From: Terebella lapidaria
Lineage: Eukaryota > Annelida > Polychaeta > Terebellida > Terebellidae
Direction: 5' to 3'
NCBI GenBank assembly: GCA_949152475.1
Contig: OX424556.1
Span: 61,648,451-61,712,450 of the forward strand
Length of the DNA stretch: 64,000 nucleotides
The position numbers and the translations under genes are program-made. The notes beneath the pieces were generated by a model. The model searched no databases. It saw nothing but the letters and a program-made list of their open reading frames with translations, and was not told where the DNA came from. This document shows, in pieces, positions 51,201-63,200 of this stretch (positions are counted from its first letter, which is position 1; each line of letters starts with the position of its first letter).

Positions 51201-54200
51201 CGTTAACTTTAAAGATAAAAATGTTAACGCCGGACGGACGGACGGACGGACGGACGGACGGACAGACGGACGGACGGACGGACGGACGGCTAGACGGACG
51301 GACGGACGGACGGACGACGGACGCAACGCCATGCCAATAGGTTATCGGACCAAAGGTCCGGTAACCTAACAATGATGATTTGGTCATTGCATGTGAAATA
51401 GAGTTGGATAACAAAACATTCAAACAATACATGTTTGTACAATATAAATGCAGACAGGGCAAATCATCCCCCAAGCATGTTGTGTCATGTGTGTGGCTCA
51501 TTAACCAACTATTGTATTCTGTGGGGTGGAACTTCATTCTTTTACCATGTACACACACTAGTAAACCAGGCTTTGGAGGGGGGAGTGAGGGATTATGCAT
51601 GGATATGAGCCTGGGGTCAAGTTGGACATGCTAGCTGTATCACTTGTCAGGCATGACTGAGCAGGGCTGGCTAAGAGGGGGGAGTGAGGGATTATGCATG
51701 GATATGAGCCTGGGGTCAAGTTGGACATGCTAGCTGTATCACTTGTCAGGCATGACTGAGCAGGGCTGGCTAAGAGGGCGGAGCCTATATTGCTGTGCTG
51801 GACAGACTGGCTGATCTTGTAAGGCTAACTGAGCAGGGCTGGCTGAGAGGGGCGGAGCCTATCGCTGTGCTGGACAGAGTGGCTGATCTTGTAAGGCATT
51901 ACTGAGCAGGGCTCTCATATACTGCACGAGCTGAGAGGGCAGAGCCTAGCCTCATGCTGGACATGCAGGCTGCAGTCAGTGAATACAGTAGCATGGCTCA
52001 GTTACAGTATTACATCTGCATGGGGGCAGGCAAGGGAAAATTCCAAGTCCAAAAAAAAAAAAAAATACACCCAAAAAATTTTTTTCTCCTGGAAATTGCC
52101 TGAATCAAATTATGACATTGACAGGAATCGCCCGATTTTTTTTTCCAAAATGGCCGCTGGCGGCCATCTTGGATTTCGGATCTCGACGAAAAACAATAGG
52201 GGTTAGGAGCAAAGAATTTCAGATGAGCTGTGAAAATTTCGGAAAGATAGATCAAGGCGTTCAAGAGTTATGATCCGGAAACGAAACGGCGGAAGAAAAA
52301 AAAAAAAGAAGAAAAAAGAAGAAAAAAAAAAAAAACATAGCACCAAGGGTGCTGTAGCTTACCGGCAATCATGAGAAACGCAGAGTATTGATTTTCCAAC
52401 ATATACATTGTTACACTGATCTTGAACTCTAATTGTCAAAAAATGTTCGTAAATGTTGCTGGAAACACATTTTCTGTATGGACTATAGTACGAAATCAAA
52501 CTAGACGTCAAGGCCTAAAGGCCTTGGAGGCATTTCAGGGTGAAGCATGAAAAAAACAAAATGCTGACATGATAAGTTCCCAATGAGACCGTTTCCGAGA
52601 TATCGACAGAAACGAAAAATGCCGACTCAGTGAAAAAATTTAAGGTCAAGGTCAAAGGTCATCCATCATACCCTATGTACATGTTTGTCTAGGGCGACGA
52701 GTCCGAATATAACATCCGTTTCGCTTTAAGACGCACCATTTCCGAGATATCGACGAAAACGAAAAATGCCAACTCAGCGAAAAAATTTAAAGTCAAGGTC
52801 AAAGGTCATCCATAATACCCCTAAGACATGTTTGTCTAGGGCGACAAGTCCGAAAATAACGTCTGTTTCGCTCTACGACGCACCGTGTCCGAGATATCGA
52901 CGAAAACGAAAAATGCCGACTCAGCGAAAAAATTTAAGGTCAAGGTCAAAGGTCATCCATAATACCCCTAAGACATGTTTGTCTAGGGCGACGAGTCTGA
53001 AAATAACGTCCGTTTCGCTCTACGACGCACCGTTTCCGAGATATCGACGAAAACGAAAAATGCCGACTCAGCGAAAAAAATTGAAGGTCAAAGGTCATCC
53101 ATAATACCCTATATACATGTTTGTCTGGGGCGACGAGTCCAAAAATAACATCCGTTTCGCTGTACGACGTACCATTTCCGAGATATCGACGAAAACGAAA
53201 AATGCCAACTCAGGGAAAAAATTTAAGGTCAAGGTCAAAGGTCATCCATAATACCCTTAAGACATGTTTGTCTAGGGCGACGAGTCCGAAAATAACGTCT
53301 GTTTCGCTCTATGACGCACCGTTTCCGAGATATCGACGAAAACGAAAAATGCCGACTCAGTGAAAAAATTTAAGGTCAAGGTCAATGGTCATCAATAATA
53401 CCCTTAAGACATGTTTGTCTAGGGCGACGAGTCCGAAAATAACGTCCGTTTCGCTCTATGACGCACCGTTTCCGAGATATCGACGAAAACGAAAAATGCC
53501 GACTCAGCGAAAAAATTTAAGGTCAAGGTCAAAGGTCATCCATAATACCCCTTAAGACATGTTTGTCTAGGGCGACGAGTCTGAAAATAACGTCCGTTTC
53601 GCTCTACGACGCACCGTTTCCGAGATATCGACGAATACGATAAATGCCGACTCAGCAAAAAAAATTAAGGTCAAGGTCAAAGGTCATCCATAATACCCTT
53701 AAGACATGTTTGTCTAGGGCGACGAGTCCGAAAATAACGTCCGTTTCGCTCTACGACGCACCGTTTCCGAGATATCGACATAAACGAAAAATGCCGACTC
53801 AGCGAAAAAATTTAAGGTCAAGGTCAAAGGTCATCCATAATACCCCTTAGACATGTTTGTCTAGGATGACGAGTCTGAACATAACGTCTGTTTCGCTCTA
53901 CGACGCACCGTTTCCGAGATATGCATGAGAGCCTCAAGGATGACTCAGCTAAAATTATTTCGAGCCCTAGGTCAAAGGTCGTTTGACGAATCGGCCTCAA
54001 AATCAATAGGCTTCTTCCCTGGTGATATATGAACCTCCATGCAAAGTTCCACAGTCATTGCCATAACACTTTTTGAGTTATCGTGCGGAAACCAGAAACA
54101 TTGATTTCATCCTCACGGACCTCACGGACCCCGGAGCCGGCTCAAAAACAATAGGCTTCTTCCACACAACATTTCTGACCAGCAGTGAAAATTTGGCGAA

Positions 54201-57200
54201 GATACATCGAGGCAAACTGAAGTTATCGTGCGGAAACCAAAAAGTGAAAAAAAAAAATAAATAAAAAATAAAAGAAAAAAAAAAAAAAGAAAAAGAAAAA
54301 AAAAAAAGAAAAAAAAAAAAAAAAAAAAAAAAATAAAAGAAAAAAAAAAAAAAAAAAAAATTTTTTTTTTTGACAAAACCATAAAGGCATTTCTGCTGAA
54401 ATGCCTTAATTACACATCACAAAGGTACATAAAGAGAATCTTATACATGATTTTGAGAAAAACTGTCTGAATAGATTTAGACAAAATGGCCACCAAAGAC
54501 AAATTTCATCGTTTTTGACCTTCCAAGGTCATTATAATAATGAGCATTTTATAGTCTAGGATCACCAACTCAAGTCGGTCTCTCTGACTGCACAAGTATT
54601 ATCCCCGGCAGACCTGTTCACTCCGACACATACTCAACCTCCTGGGAGGCATACAGCTCCATGTGCAGCCATTATTTGGCGCAGGGAAACTGTGCATACA
54701 CAATTGCCATCTCTGTCTATTGCCAGGTGCCCAATTATACTGTTTGGGTGAACAGCATACAGCAGCGCAGGTGAATGCACAAACAGGGTCACCCATCCAT
54801 GTATTACCCACGCCTAGCGTTGCTTAACTTCGGTGATCTTACGGGTACCGGTGTGTCATGCGCTACAAGGCCGTCATTGAAGGTCAAATTCAAGGTCATC
54901 ACTCAAACCGCATTATATGATTTCCCATTTGAATGTGCCAATACTTAGGCTCTATTTTGAAGTCTTCTATGAGTTTACTCCGCACAGCTCCCATTATGAA
55001 GGAAAAATTCGGTGAAATGTTCTAAGTCCAAAATATTTTTCAATGGGCAAAAAAAATTTTTTTCGCCGACCCGTTAAAAAAACTAAATGGCGGCCACACG
55101 CAGACCGGCGATTCAAGGGCAACGAAACTTATACACATCATAAAGGTACATAAGAGGAATGTTTTGAAACAAAAATCTCAAAACTGATCCGACAGTTTTT
55201 GAGAAAATGGCCTCCAAAGTCCAAAATTGGCAATTTTTCGTCAAAAATGGCCGCCAAATCGGCAAAAACGATTCAATCAAAAAAATTAAAAAAACGTCTT
55301 TAGATACTGGCCCAAGGTATGTTCTGACAAATTTATGGGGAAATTCATCACGTCAAAAAAAAGTTACAGACCCGGACGGACGACGGACGGACGACGGACG
55401 ACGGACGAAATACCACGACAATAGCTTATCAGCCCAAAGGGCCGGTAAGCTAAAAAAACAGACAAAAACATAAGGCCTCCCGATTTTCAATCGGGATGCC
55501 TAATTATGATCGGAGAGATCATCATATTTAGCCTTGAAGGAGATAGCCATCAGTTCCTGAGAATTTTTTTCTCAATTATCACTGTCCGATCTCAAGTTAT
55601 CACCATTTTTTTGTGTGTTAATTTCAGGCCTATGTCATGATAATATCTGCACCTAACTAGCAACAGTGTATTACATTACAATGAGTATTCATGACGTCAC
55701 ATCGAAAATTGATTTCAAGGAGCATAGAAATCTTAATAATAGGCTCATACTAATCATCTCTCACTATTCTTTTATTTACAGGGAAGATTGCGGGAATTCA
55801 TTGGGGCCTGTGCTCAGCTGAGTGTGGCACCTGTTGGTCGCGCCAAAAATTGACGTGTCCAATGAAGGGAGGTCTTAGTTTCTCATACATCATGTGGCTA
55901 CGCGCGGCCAGCGCCTCCTGTCGTCATAATGTTGCAGTAGTAATTTTGTCCCCAACAATTACTACTGTATCATTATGACGACAGGCGGCGCTAACCGCCG
56001 AGTGTTTCATTCGTTGTTCTTTGTTCATCATGCGATATGCTATATTCTAAATGCAATGTGCTAAGTTCCATATGCATTGTGTCAGATGCGAATTTTTTTT
56101 GATAGTTTGCATGGACAAAGGTGTTAGAATTTGACATGATGAATTAAGCATTGAGAAAGTACCAGTAAGGACTTGGAAGTAAGCAGCAAGGAGATGGAAG
56201 TTAGAACTATGCAATAAAAATATGTAAATTCTACACAGAAAGTTTAGAAACAGTAATGTGGAATACAGAATTTTGCGGTTGAAACAATTATTCACAACAA
56301 GAAAATCTACAATGCATGTCAATGAATATTGACCCTAAAAACGCTCCATAATATGCTTCTATATGGGACCAAAACGGTATATGACTACTGCCTAGAGGGG
56401 AAAGGGGTTGACTCTCCTCTTAGGGAATGTGCTTCTATACAGTTTATGACTACCAGGGGCACTATTCATCATCATGCTTGAAGCTTTGCAAAATAAAATA
56501 TTATAGTTATTAAAATTTCCATACACAATTAACAAGACACCTGGCCACTGATGTTGTTACCATGGTTACCGGGGTGCAGTTTTTCAAGTCATTGATTATT
56601 TTAGAGACCACACTAGATTACACTAGTTGACCATGTTGACATTGATTGCACAAATGGTTGCATTGTGTCAATGAACGGGTCACTTTTATTTGGCTGTGTA
56701 CGATAACAGGAAATGACTGCACACAAAATGTACAGATTAACAAGCACTCGTGACACGACAGCTGATTCGATATTTCCGTCACACTGTCGTACATGTACAC
56801 ACTTATCAGGCTAATACACAACTGCTGGCTGCGGTCAAGGATACGTCTTGCATGCTTTTCTTTGACTGGTGTTTCTTGTGAGTTTATTGCCTTCTGAAGA
56901 CTTGTAAGCTGAAAACAGACAACAAACAATATTAACAACTCCTTGTGTATACTGGCATGCTAGGAAAGAACAACAGAACTTGAAATCATTACCAGATTCA
57001 TACAACAAAATGTATTCTATGAATGACAGAATATTCAGCAACAAATTTAAGTTCTTCAAGCCTTGACCATATCAGATCATGTCAGTTTGAAATATGGGTC
57101 AAATCAGGACAATTTACACGACCTAGCTTCCAACATTGAAAGGAATGCACAGATAATCATGATAATACATGGAAGTTTTTGGTATGGACTGTATGAGATG

Positions 57201-60200
57201 AATTGCCATTTGCATAAAACATGTAATACCGTAGATCTTTGAGTATTAACCGACCCTGAGTATAAGCTGAGGTCGATTTTGAGTAGGAAATCAGTGAAAA
57301 GTGACTGACTTTTGCATAAGCCGAATCGCAGAGGCCTAGATCAACGCGCGAAAATGATCATTGTTATCACACGATCTCTCGGACAGTTGAACACGCCCGG
57401 CCGATCACGGGCCCGGTGCTGATTGCAATCATAGTGCCTCTCAGTGGTATTCAGTGTGAATTTTTTTAGGTGCGTGGAGTGATTGAAGGGTTTGTTTTGT
57501 AAACGATGTGATAAATGTTCACTAAAACGTTCGTATTGATATATTTTGCCCAAGATATATTTCAACTTGTCTCTTTCCAGATCGACTTATATCCTGGTGG
57601 CGAGAATTGGAACTGCATGGGCGAACTAAAAGCAAGTGCAAATTTGAATAATTCCTAAGCGTTATCCCGTATGTCTACAATTGATTCGGTAGATTTAATG
57701 ATGACAATAAAGGGATTCCACTTGCTGTTCACGTTTTTAAATCTGTAAAAACAGAATGATATAACAGCATACGGAGTAACCTTGCCTCTACAGGCTTTTT
57801 TGGTCTTAGGGAGTTCAGCAATTTCAAGTTTGGATTTGCGCCATTCACGAACTTGTTTTTCGTCAACACCAAATTCACGTGCAGCTGCACAGTTGTTATT
57901 CTCTGATGCATATTTAATAACTTTGAGTTTGAAAGCAGCATCGTTAGCACAACGTTTTCTTTTTTGACCAGGCATGTTGAAGTAGCAAGTAAGTTATGAA
58001 TTCGATGTGCATTGGTGAAATATTTATAGTATGCCATTCTAAAGGGAGATGAAACTGTGATTCTTTGATCCTTTATTTATTGTGTAGCAAAGCATATTTA
58101 TCTTAGATAACTACTAATTGAACTGACTCTGTCAGTATGATCTGCTCGTCAGATTTACTTTGCGTGTGGAAGAACAATGGAACCAGTGAGCCGAATCACG
58201 TGTCACGAATGTTCAAGTAACGATCACAGGAGGTTGACCAGACCGTTGGTTGCAATTGACACTGTCAATTATCTTTGATTTACCTTATTGATCTTTCACG
58301 GGAACTGGCATGTGTAAATGAATGAAATAACACTTTTCAAATATTTATTTCAATAGTATTATTTTCTTCTTCTTTTTTTTTTTTTACAATAGATCGATAT
58401 TCGAGAGCAACTACAATGTCTTTTATCCCTTGGCTTCTGATCTGAAAATAAAGTACAATAATTATATTTAAAATAATGGAATACGCATATAAAACCATAT
58501 ATATACGTTATATATATTGATACGCATAGACTCAGAGAACCAGTAAACCGCAAAAGAAACCAACTCACTGTATCATCGCCCACCAATACTGCCAACGATC
58601 GTCAGCGATCGCCAATCGACTCGCTCGAATGGTCAGGAATGTGCAGGTTTTTGCATTGACATGATAAGCCGACCCCATAAATTTAGACCTATTTCGTAGG
58701 TAAAAACCTTCGGCTAATACTCAAAGATCTACGGTACATGCAAATAAACTCATGTACATGTATGTAAATAAACTCCTGAAGTGTTGGTGGGCCTTCGAAA
58801 GTAGCAGATCTGACACTTTGGAATACATGTTAGTCTACTGAGTAAAGAACTTGGTAAGTCTCATAAATAACTAGACATCAAGGCCTAAAGATGCCTTGGA
58901 GGCATTTTGGTAAAAGCATTTATAAGAACACAAAGAGTTTACTCATCAAATAGATTTTAAAACAACGACATTCCTTTGACCTCTCAGAAATGTTCGGCAT
59001 AGGTGACAACTCTGAAAATAAAGTCAGATCCATTCCATGATACTAGAGCCCGGACTCTGGCACCCGAACCCAGAGATTTGCCACCCGAACCCGTGATTGA
59101 TATTAGTAGTAAAAAAAATTACCGGGAATCTTTCAATTATGTCCAAACAAACAAAAACTCTATCAACATGAACAGCCATTTTACATGTTTTATGGGGTGA
59201 TGTGACTAATCTATGCGACCATAAACAGCAACTGATTAATCAGATACCACTCCATACATAGTTTTTGTGTTTATATCAGGCACCAAATCACAGTTTAATA
59301 GTTAAGTAGATTAGTACACATACCCGGCTCGAGTCGGGAATTTACTACTCTTCTTGGTCCTATATAAATCAAGCATATGATACACGACAAAAACTGAACG
59401 AGTGTGTGTGGGAATAAATGGACATTTGCATTATTTTTCTTTTTTCATGGAAATTGCCCAACTAAGACTGAAGCAAAAACACTGCACGATAAATACCCTG
59501 TAACCCATATGACCCAAATACACAGATCAAAATTTTCACTTTGCCCGGCCAGCCACTAGTGTTTGACTCATTTGAAATTGCAAGCTCGATTCATCGTTGT
59601 ATAAAATGAGCGATCATCGAGCCAAGCTCGAGCTCTACAACTACAGATGCCAGTGTGAAAATAAATGATCCCTCAATGATTCAGCGTGCCGGGTATTCTA
59701 AGATTCTAACCGGAAAGGTGATGTCGCAAAGTTGGAAAGAATAATAAAGGGTGTTTGTGTCTTAATAAAATACGGCCTAAACTTCGTAATTGTTGTAGGA
59801 TTTCATACACAATAAATAGGTTAAAATAATTGATTGAAATTCAAGCTCGAAGGCTCAGAATTTAGGAAATAACAAGAGAGTCCTCAATTATTCGAGCGCT
59901 CGACTGAACACTACCAGCCACTGTGACAGTTGCGGTCACAGCGATGTATAGTCTCCGGGGAGGCCACTCTATGATATGAGGTACTCCCATGCTCGAAGAT
60001 GACTTTCAATATAACCCCCTTCCGAAGGATTTTCCATGAAAGAAAACACCCCCATATCAAATATTTTATTTAAATAATAACCCCCTTATTATGACAAATG
60101 GATATTAATGGTATAATGAAGTGATCATTCCAACACACACGTATCATTATGTCAATTGTAACTTTTATTGCCACAATTTACTTGGTTTAAACATGTTAAA

Positions 60201-63200
60201 TAGTCAAATTTTTAAGTGCTCAATATTCTTGGGAATTTTCGGTTCTGGAGAAAGTTCACTTGAATATTACCAATGAAATCACTAACATTCAGGTACACCA
60301 AATCGCGAATTTATTTCAATTTTGACCCCCATAACGCAATCCTTCTCCCCTTTCCTCAAGCATGAGAAAGACCCTCTCTTTCCACGATTTCTTGGTCAAG
60401 CATGGGAGTACTTCATATCACAGAGTAGCCTCCCCAGCGTATAGTCATTACATTGTAATGGATGACGGCCGCTAGGCAGTCCGCGCAACTCGTTTTTGGT
60501 ACCCGCAGTAAAACTGAAACTCGGCTACTTCCGATTTACCCGAGTTGGATGGGTCTCTTTAACAAGGGATTTCAGCCAGTCAGGGATGATCTTTATCAAA
60601 ATAATGCCGGATAACATGGTATGAGGTATCTCTGCAGCCGATAATCATGTTGCCGGGACATTTCGTCCGGGAAAACGGGTGAAAAACTCAATGTAAAGTT
60701 TTGAAAGTTGTAAAATTACCTCATTACGGCGGCATTCGCCAATAAAACGATGATTAAAATTAATTTCAGAGTATCTTTTATCCATTGAAAGTAGCAGAAC
60801 TCGCGAATGCAACCGTACTGATGCACACCATGTGATTTAAAGCGAGTGGGGTCGAGTACAAAACCGGCCATTAGTGGCGAAAGTTTTTGGTTTGTGACAA
60901 AAACCCCTATTATCGCCCACTGGTCGTATCTGTTATTGCATGTCTTTGAGCAGTGAAACCTGAGGAGATTGTTGTCCCTACTGCTCTGGATTATCTAGTA
61001 CACAATATTTATGTAAAAGATTGATTTTTCTTGCGAAAACCACAGACACATGAATGTATTTAGCTCATTCGATTTTCATTTAAGAATCCTGCACCCCCCT
61101 CCCTCCCCCCATTTAAGTTACAGACACTCATTTGTGTGTGTACTGAATAGAATATGCATATAATAGATATATAGTATATTTTTCACATCAACATTCAGAG
61201 ACAAAATGTTTCTAGATGGACACCATAATAGACAGTTACTTGTCAAGCTTGTGTTATCGATAATGTTGCTATTGAAATATAAAAATATTGGAAACCGTGC
61301 ATATACATAATGTATTAGAACCACCATAAAGTATGATATCCAGAAAAATAATGTTGTGACACATTGTATTATTGCTACTGTATGGTAACAAAATATAGTT
61401 TTTGATTTGACAACAGTTAATATTGCATAGCACCTTCAAAACTAGGATCTAGCTTTTCCATGTGAAATGAATAATTGCTCGATTTTGTGTTGGAATTATG
61501 TGATACATGTATTAAAATAATTATTGGTCTAGGATTAATCATATATTTATTAAACTATTGATTGAGTTTCAGTGATTATCAGCTCTCCTGCTGTATGCTA
61601 ATATAGATCTACATGTATGCAAATAGAACGGCATGCCACCACGAAAAAGAACAACAAGTGATGAACAAGCATATATGCTAATACATATGTACACCATCCA
61701 GGAAACCTGGTGAAAAGTTGAAAACCCACTTTTTGGCGACCACATATCACCTCACATAGTCTAGTGATCGAACCCGTGACCAAACAGGCTGTATTGGTGA
61801 GAAGTCAGCCCATATACAGTGGTCCCTGTAAGATAAGACACCTCTGAAATAAGACTTCCCTGTCTGTAAAGATTTTTTTGTAATCCCCAAAAATCAATTT
61901 AACATGTAAATGAACCTGTGAAATAAGACTTCCTGTGAGATAAGACTTCATTTTTCCTGCAAAAGCCTAAGGTGAGGTCTTATCTTACAGGGACCACTGT
62001 ACAGTCTGTGTAAGATAAGACACCTCCGAAATAAGACTTCCCTGTCTGTAAAGACTTTTTTGTAATCCGCAAAAATCAATTTAACATGTAAATGAACCTG
62101 TGAAATAAGACTTCCTGTGAGATAAGACCTCATTTTTCCTGCAAAAGCCTAAGGTGAGGTCTTATCTTACATGGACCACTGTACAGTCCGTGTAAGATAA
62201 GACACCTCCGAAATAAGACTTCCCTGTCTGTAAAGACTTTTTTGTAATCGGCAAAAATCAATTTAACATGTAAATGAACCTGTGAAATAAGACTTCCTGT
62301 GAGATAAGACCTCATTTTTCCTGCAAAAGGTGAGGTCTTATCTTACAGAGATACTTGAACTGTTCCTAGAGGCAACCACAATGATTTGATACCTACCATA
62401 GACATCTCTCTGGTTCATGTTGTTCTTACAAACGCACTTCTTTTATGCGGCCTGAACACACTGGTCAGTGATGATTGGTGTTATTACATATTAATCAATT
62501 ATAGCACATGATTGTTGTTTGATGCAAGTAGATGCATGTTCAAGTGCCACACTTGTGTGCAACCTTTCCTGACCAGTACAATTTCATTGAAGCAACTTGT
62601 ATTGTTTTTATTTGCAAATTATTGTTTCATTTTTGCTGTTTTATTCCCCTCGGTACCTGTATTTCAGAGGCCACCATTCCACCTACTGGTGTCATAGGCT
62701 AATGTAACTCACATATGTTTTTCACACACATTCTTATGTTTCATTTGACATCTTACATGGATATGTACCTCAAAAAATAAGAAAATTGTGACTCATAACA
62801 TAAGAGTTTCAATTTTTCACACTTTTTGAGTTTTTTTCGGGTATTGATACTCATACGGTACCGGCCTTGTAGCTGCCACTACTCAGTGTATGGTCTACAT
62901 AGATCAAAAATGTCTATAGTTCTTGTTTATAGACATCCCAAGCTTCAATATGGCACCTTACTTTCACATTTAGCACCAATAATAAAAAATGTGTCATCCA
63001 TGCTAAATTACAATGATGTGCACAGTAATCGACAGCATGATATTCATTACTGAGACTGAGTGATGTCTGACACGACACACCAATTAAAAGGTCCATGCGA
63101 GAATCAAGTAAATTTGAGAACTGTTTGACGATCAAGGTACACCCAAATTTTCCCGTTTCCCCAACTGGTCCAGACGGGGTTCAGGACCAGAACCAGAACC

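Larger units (their letters stand above)
52337..55453 (+). mobile_element. Helitron-like element E3 nested in D2, hosting A4 and a SINE
   Basis: Starts ATAGCACCAAGGGTGCTGTA then gcttaccggc; ends tagcttatcagcccaaaggg then ccggtaagCTAA. The inverted subterminal word is tagcttaccggc. A (gacggac)n tract precedes the 3' end. A4 interrupts it after gaaatcaaa and the SINE within ggtcattgaaggtc. Confidence 0.8.
49352..55503 (+). mobile_element. Helitron-like element D2 hosting B3 and E3
   Basis: Starts ACTAGACATAAAAGCCTATA and ends cccgattttcaatcgggatg then cCTAA. Own sequence is nearly identical to D1, including the two-copy 99-bp repeat (51590-51790). It is interrupted by B3 after cccagctaact and by E3 in the A-rich tract; D1 supplies both uninterrupted sites. 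Confidence 0.85.
43980..56400. mobile_element. Long inverted-repeat element K hosting E2 and D2
   Basis: The left arm (about 43980-44440) and right arm (about 55890-56400) are inverted copies over roughly 450 bp. Both contain ggagcgtttttagggtcaat, cattgacata/gcattgtagat and attactactgc...attatgacgacag. The arms translate to nearly the same 90-residue shadow peptide on opposite strands, which only reflects the repeat. Own interior sequence is short (44441-44485, 49247-49351, 55504-55890). Boundaries are approximate and I found no target duplication. Confidence 0.6.

Noticed and set aside
54781-54872. Functional 5S rRNA gene
   Set aside because: Only about 93 bp resemble 5S, it is diverged, there is no 3' part or terminator, and it is fused to a SINE body between target duplications.
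43980-56400. Long terminal repeats of a retroelement
   Set aside because: The 450-bp repeats are inverted, not direct, and there is no retroelement coding sequence between them.
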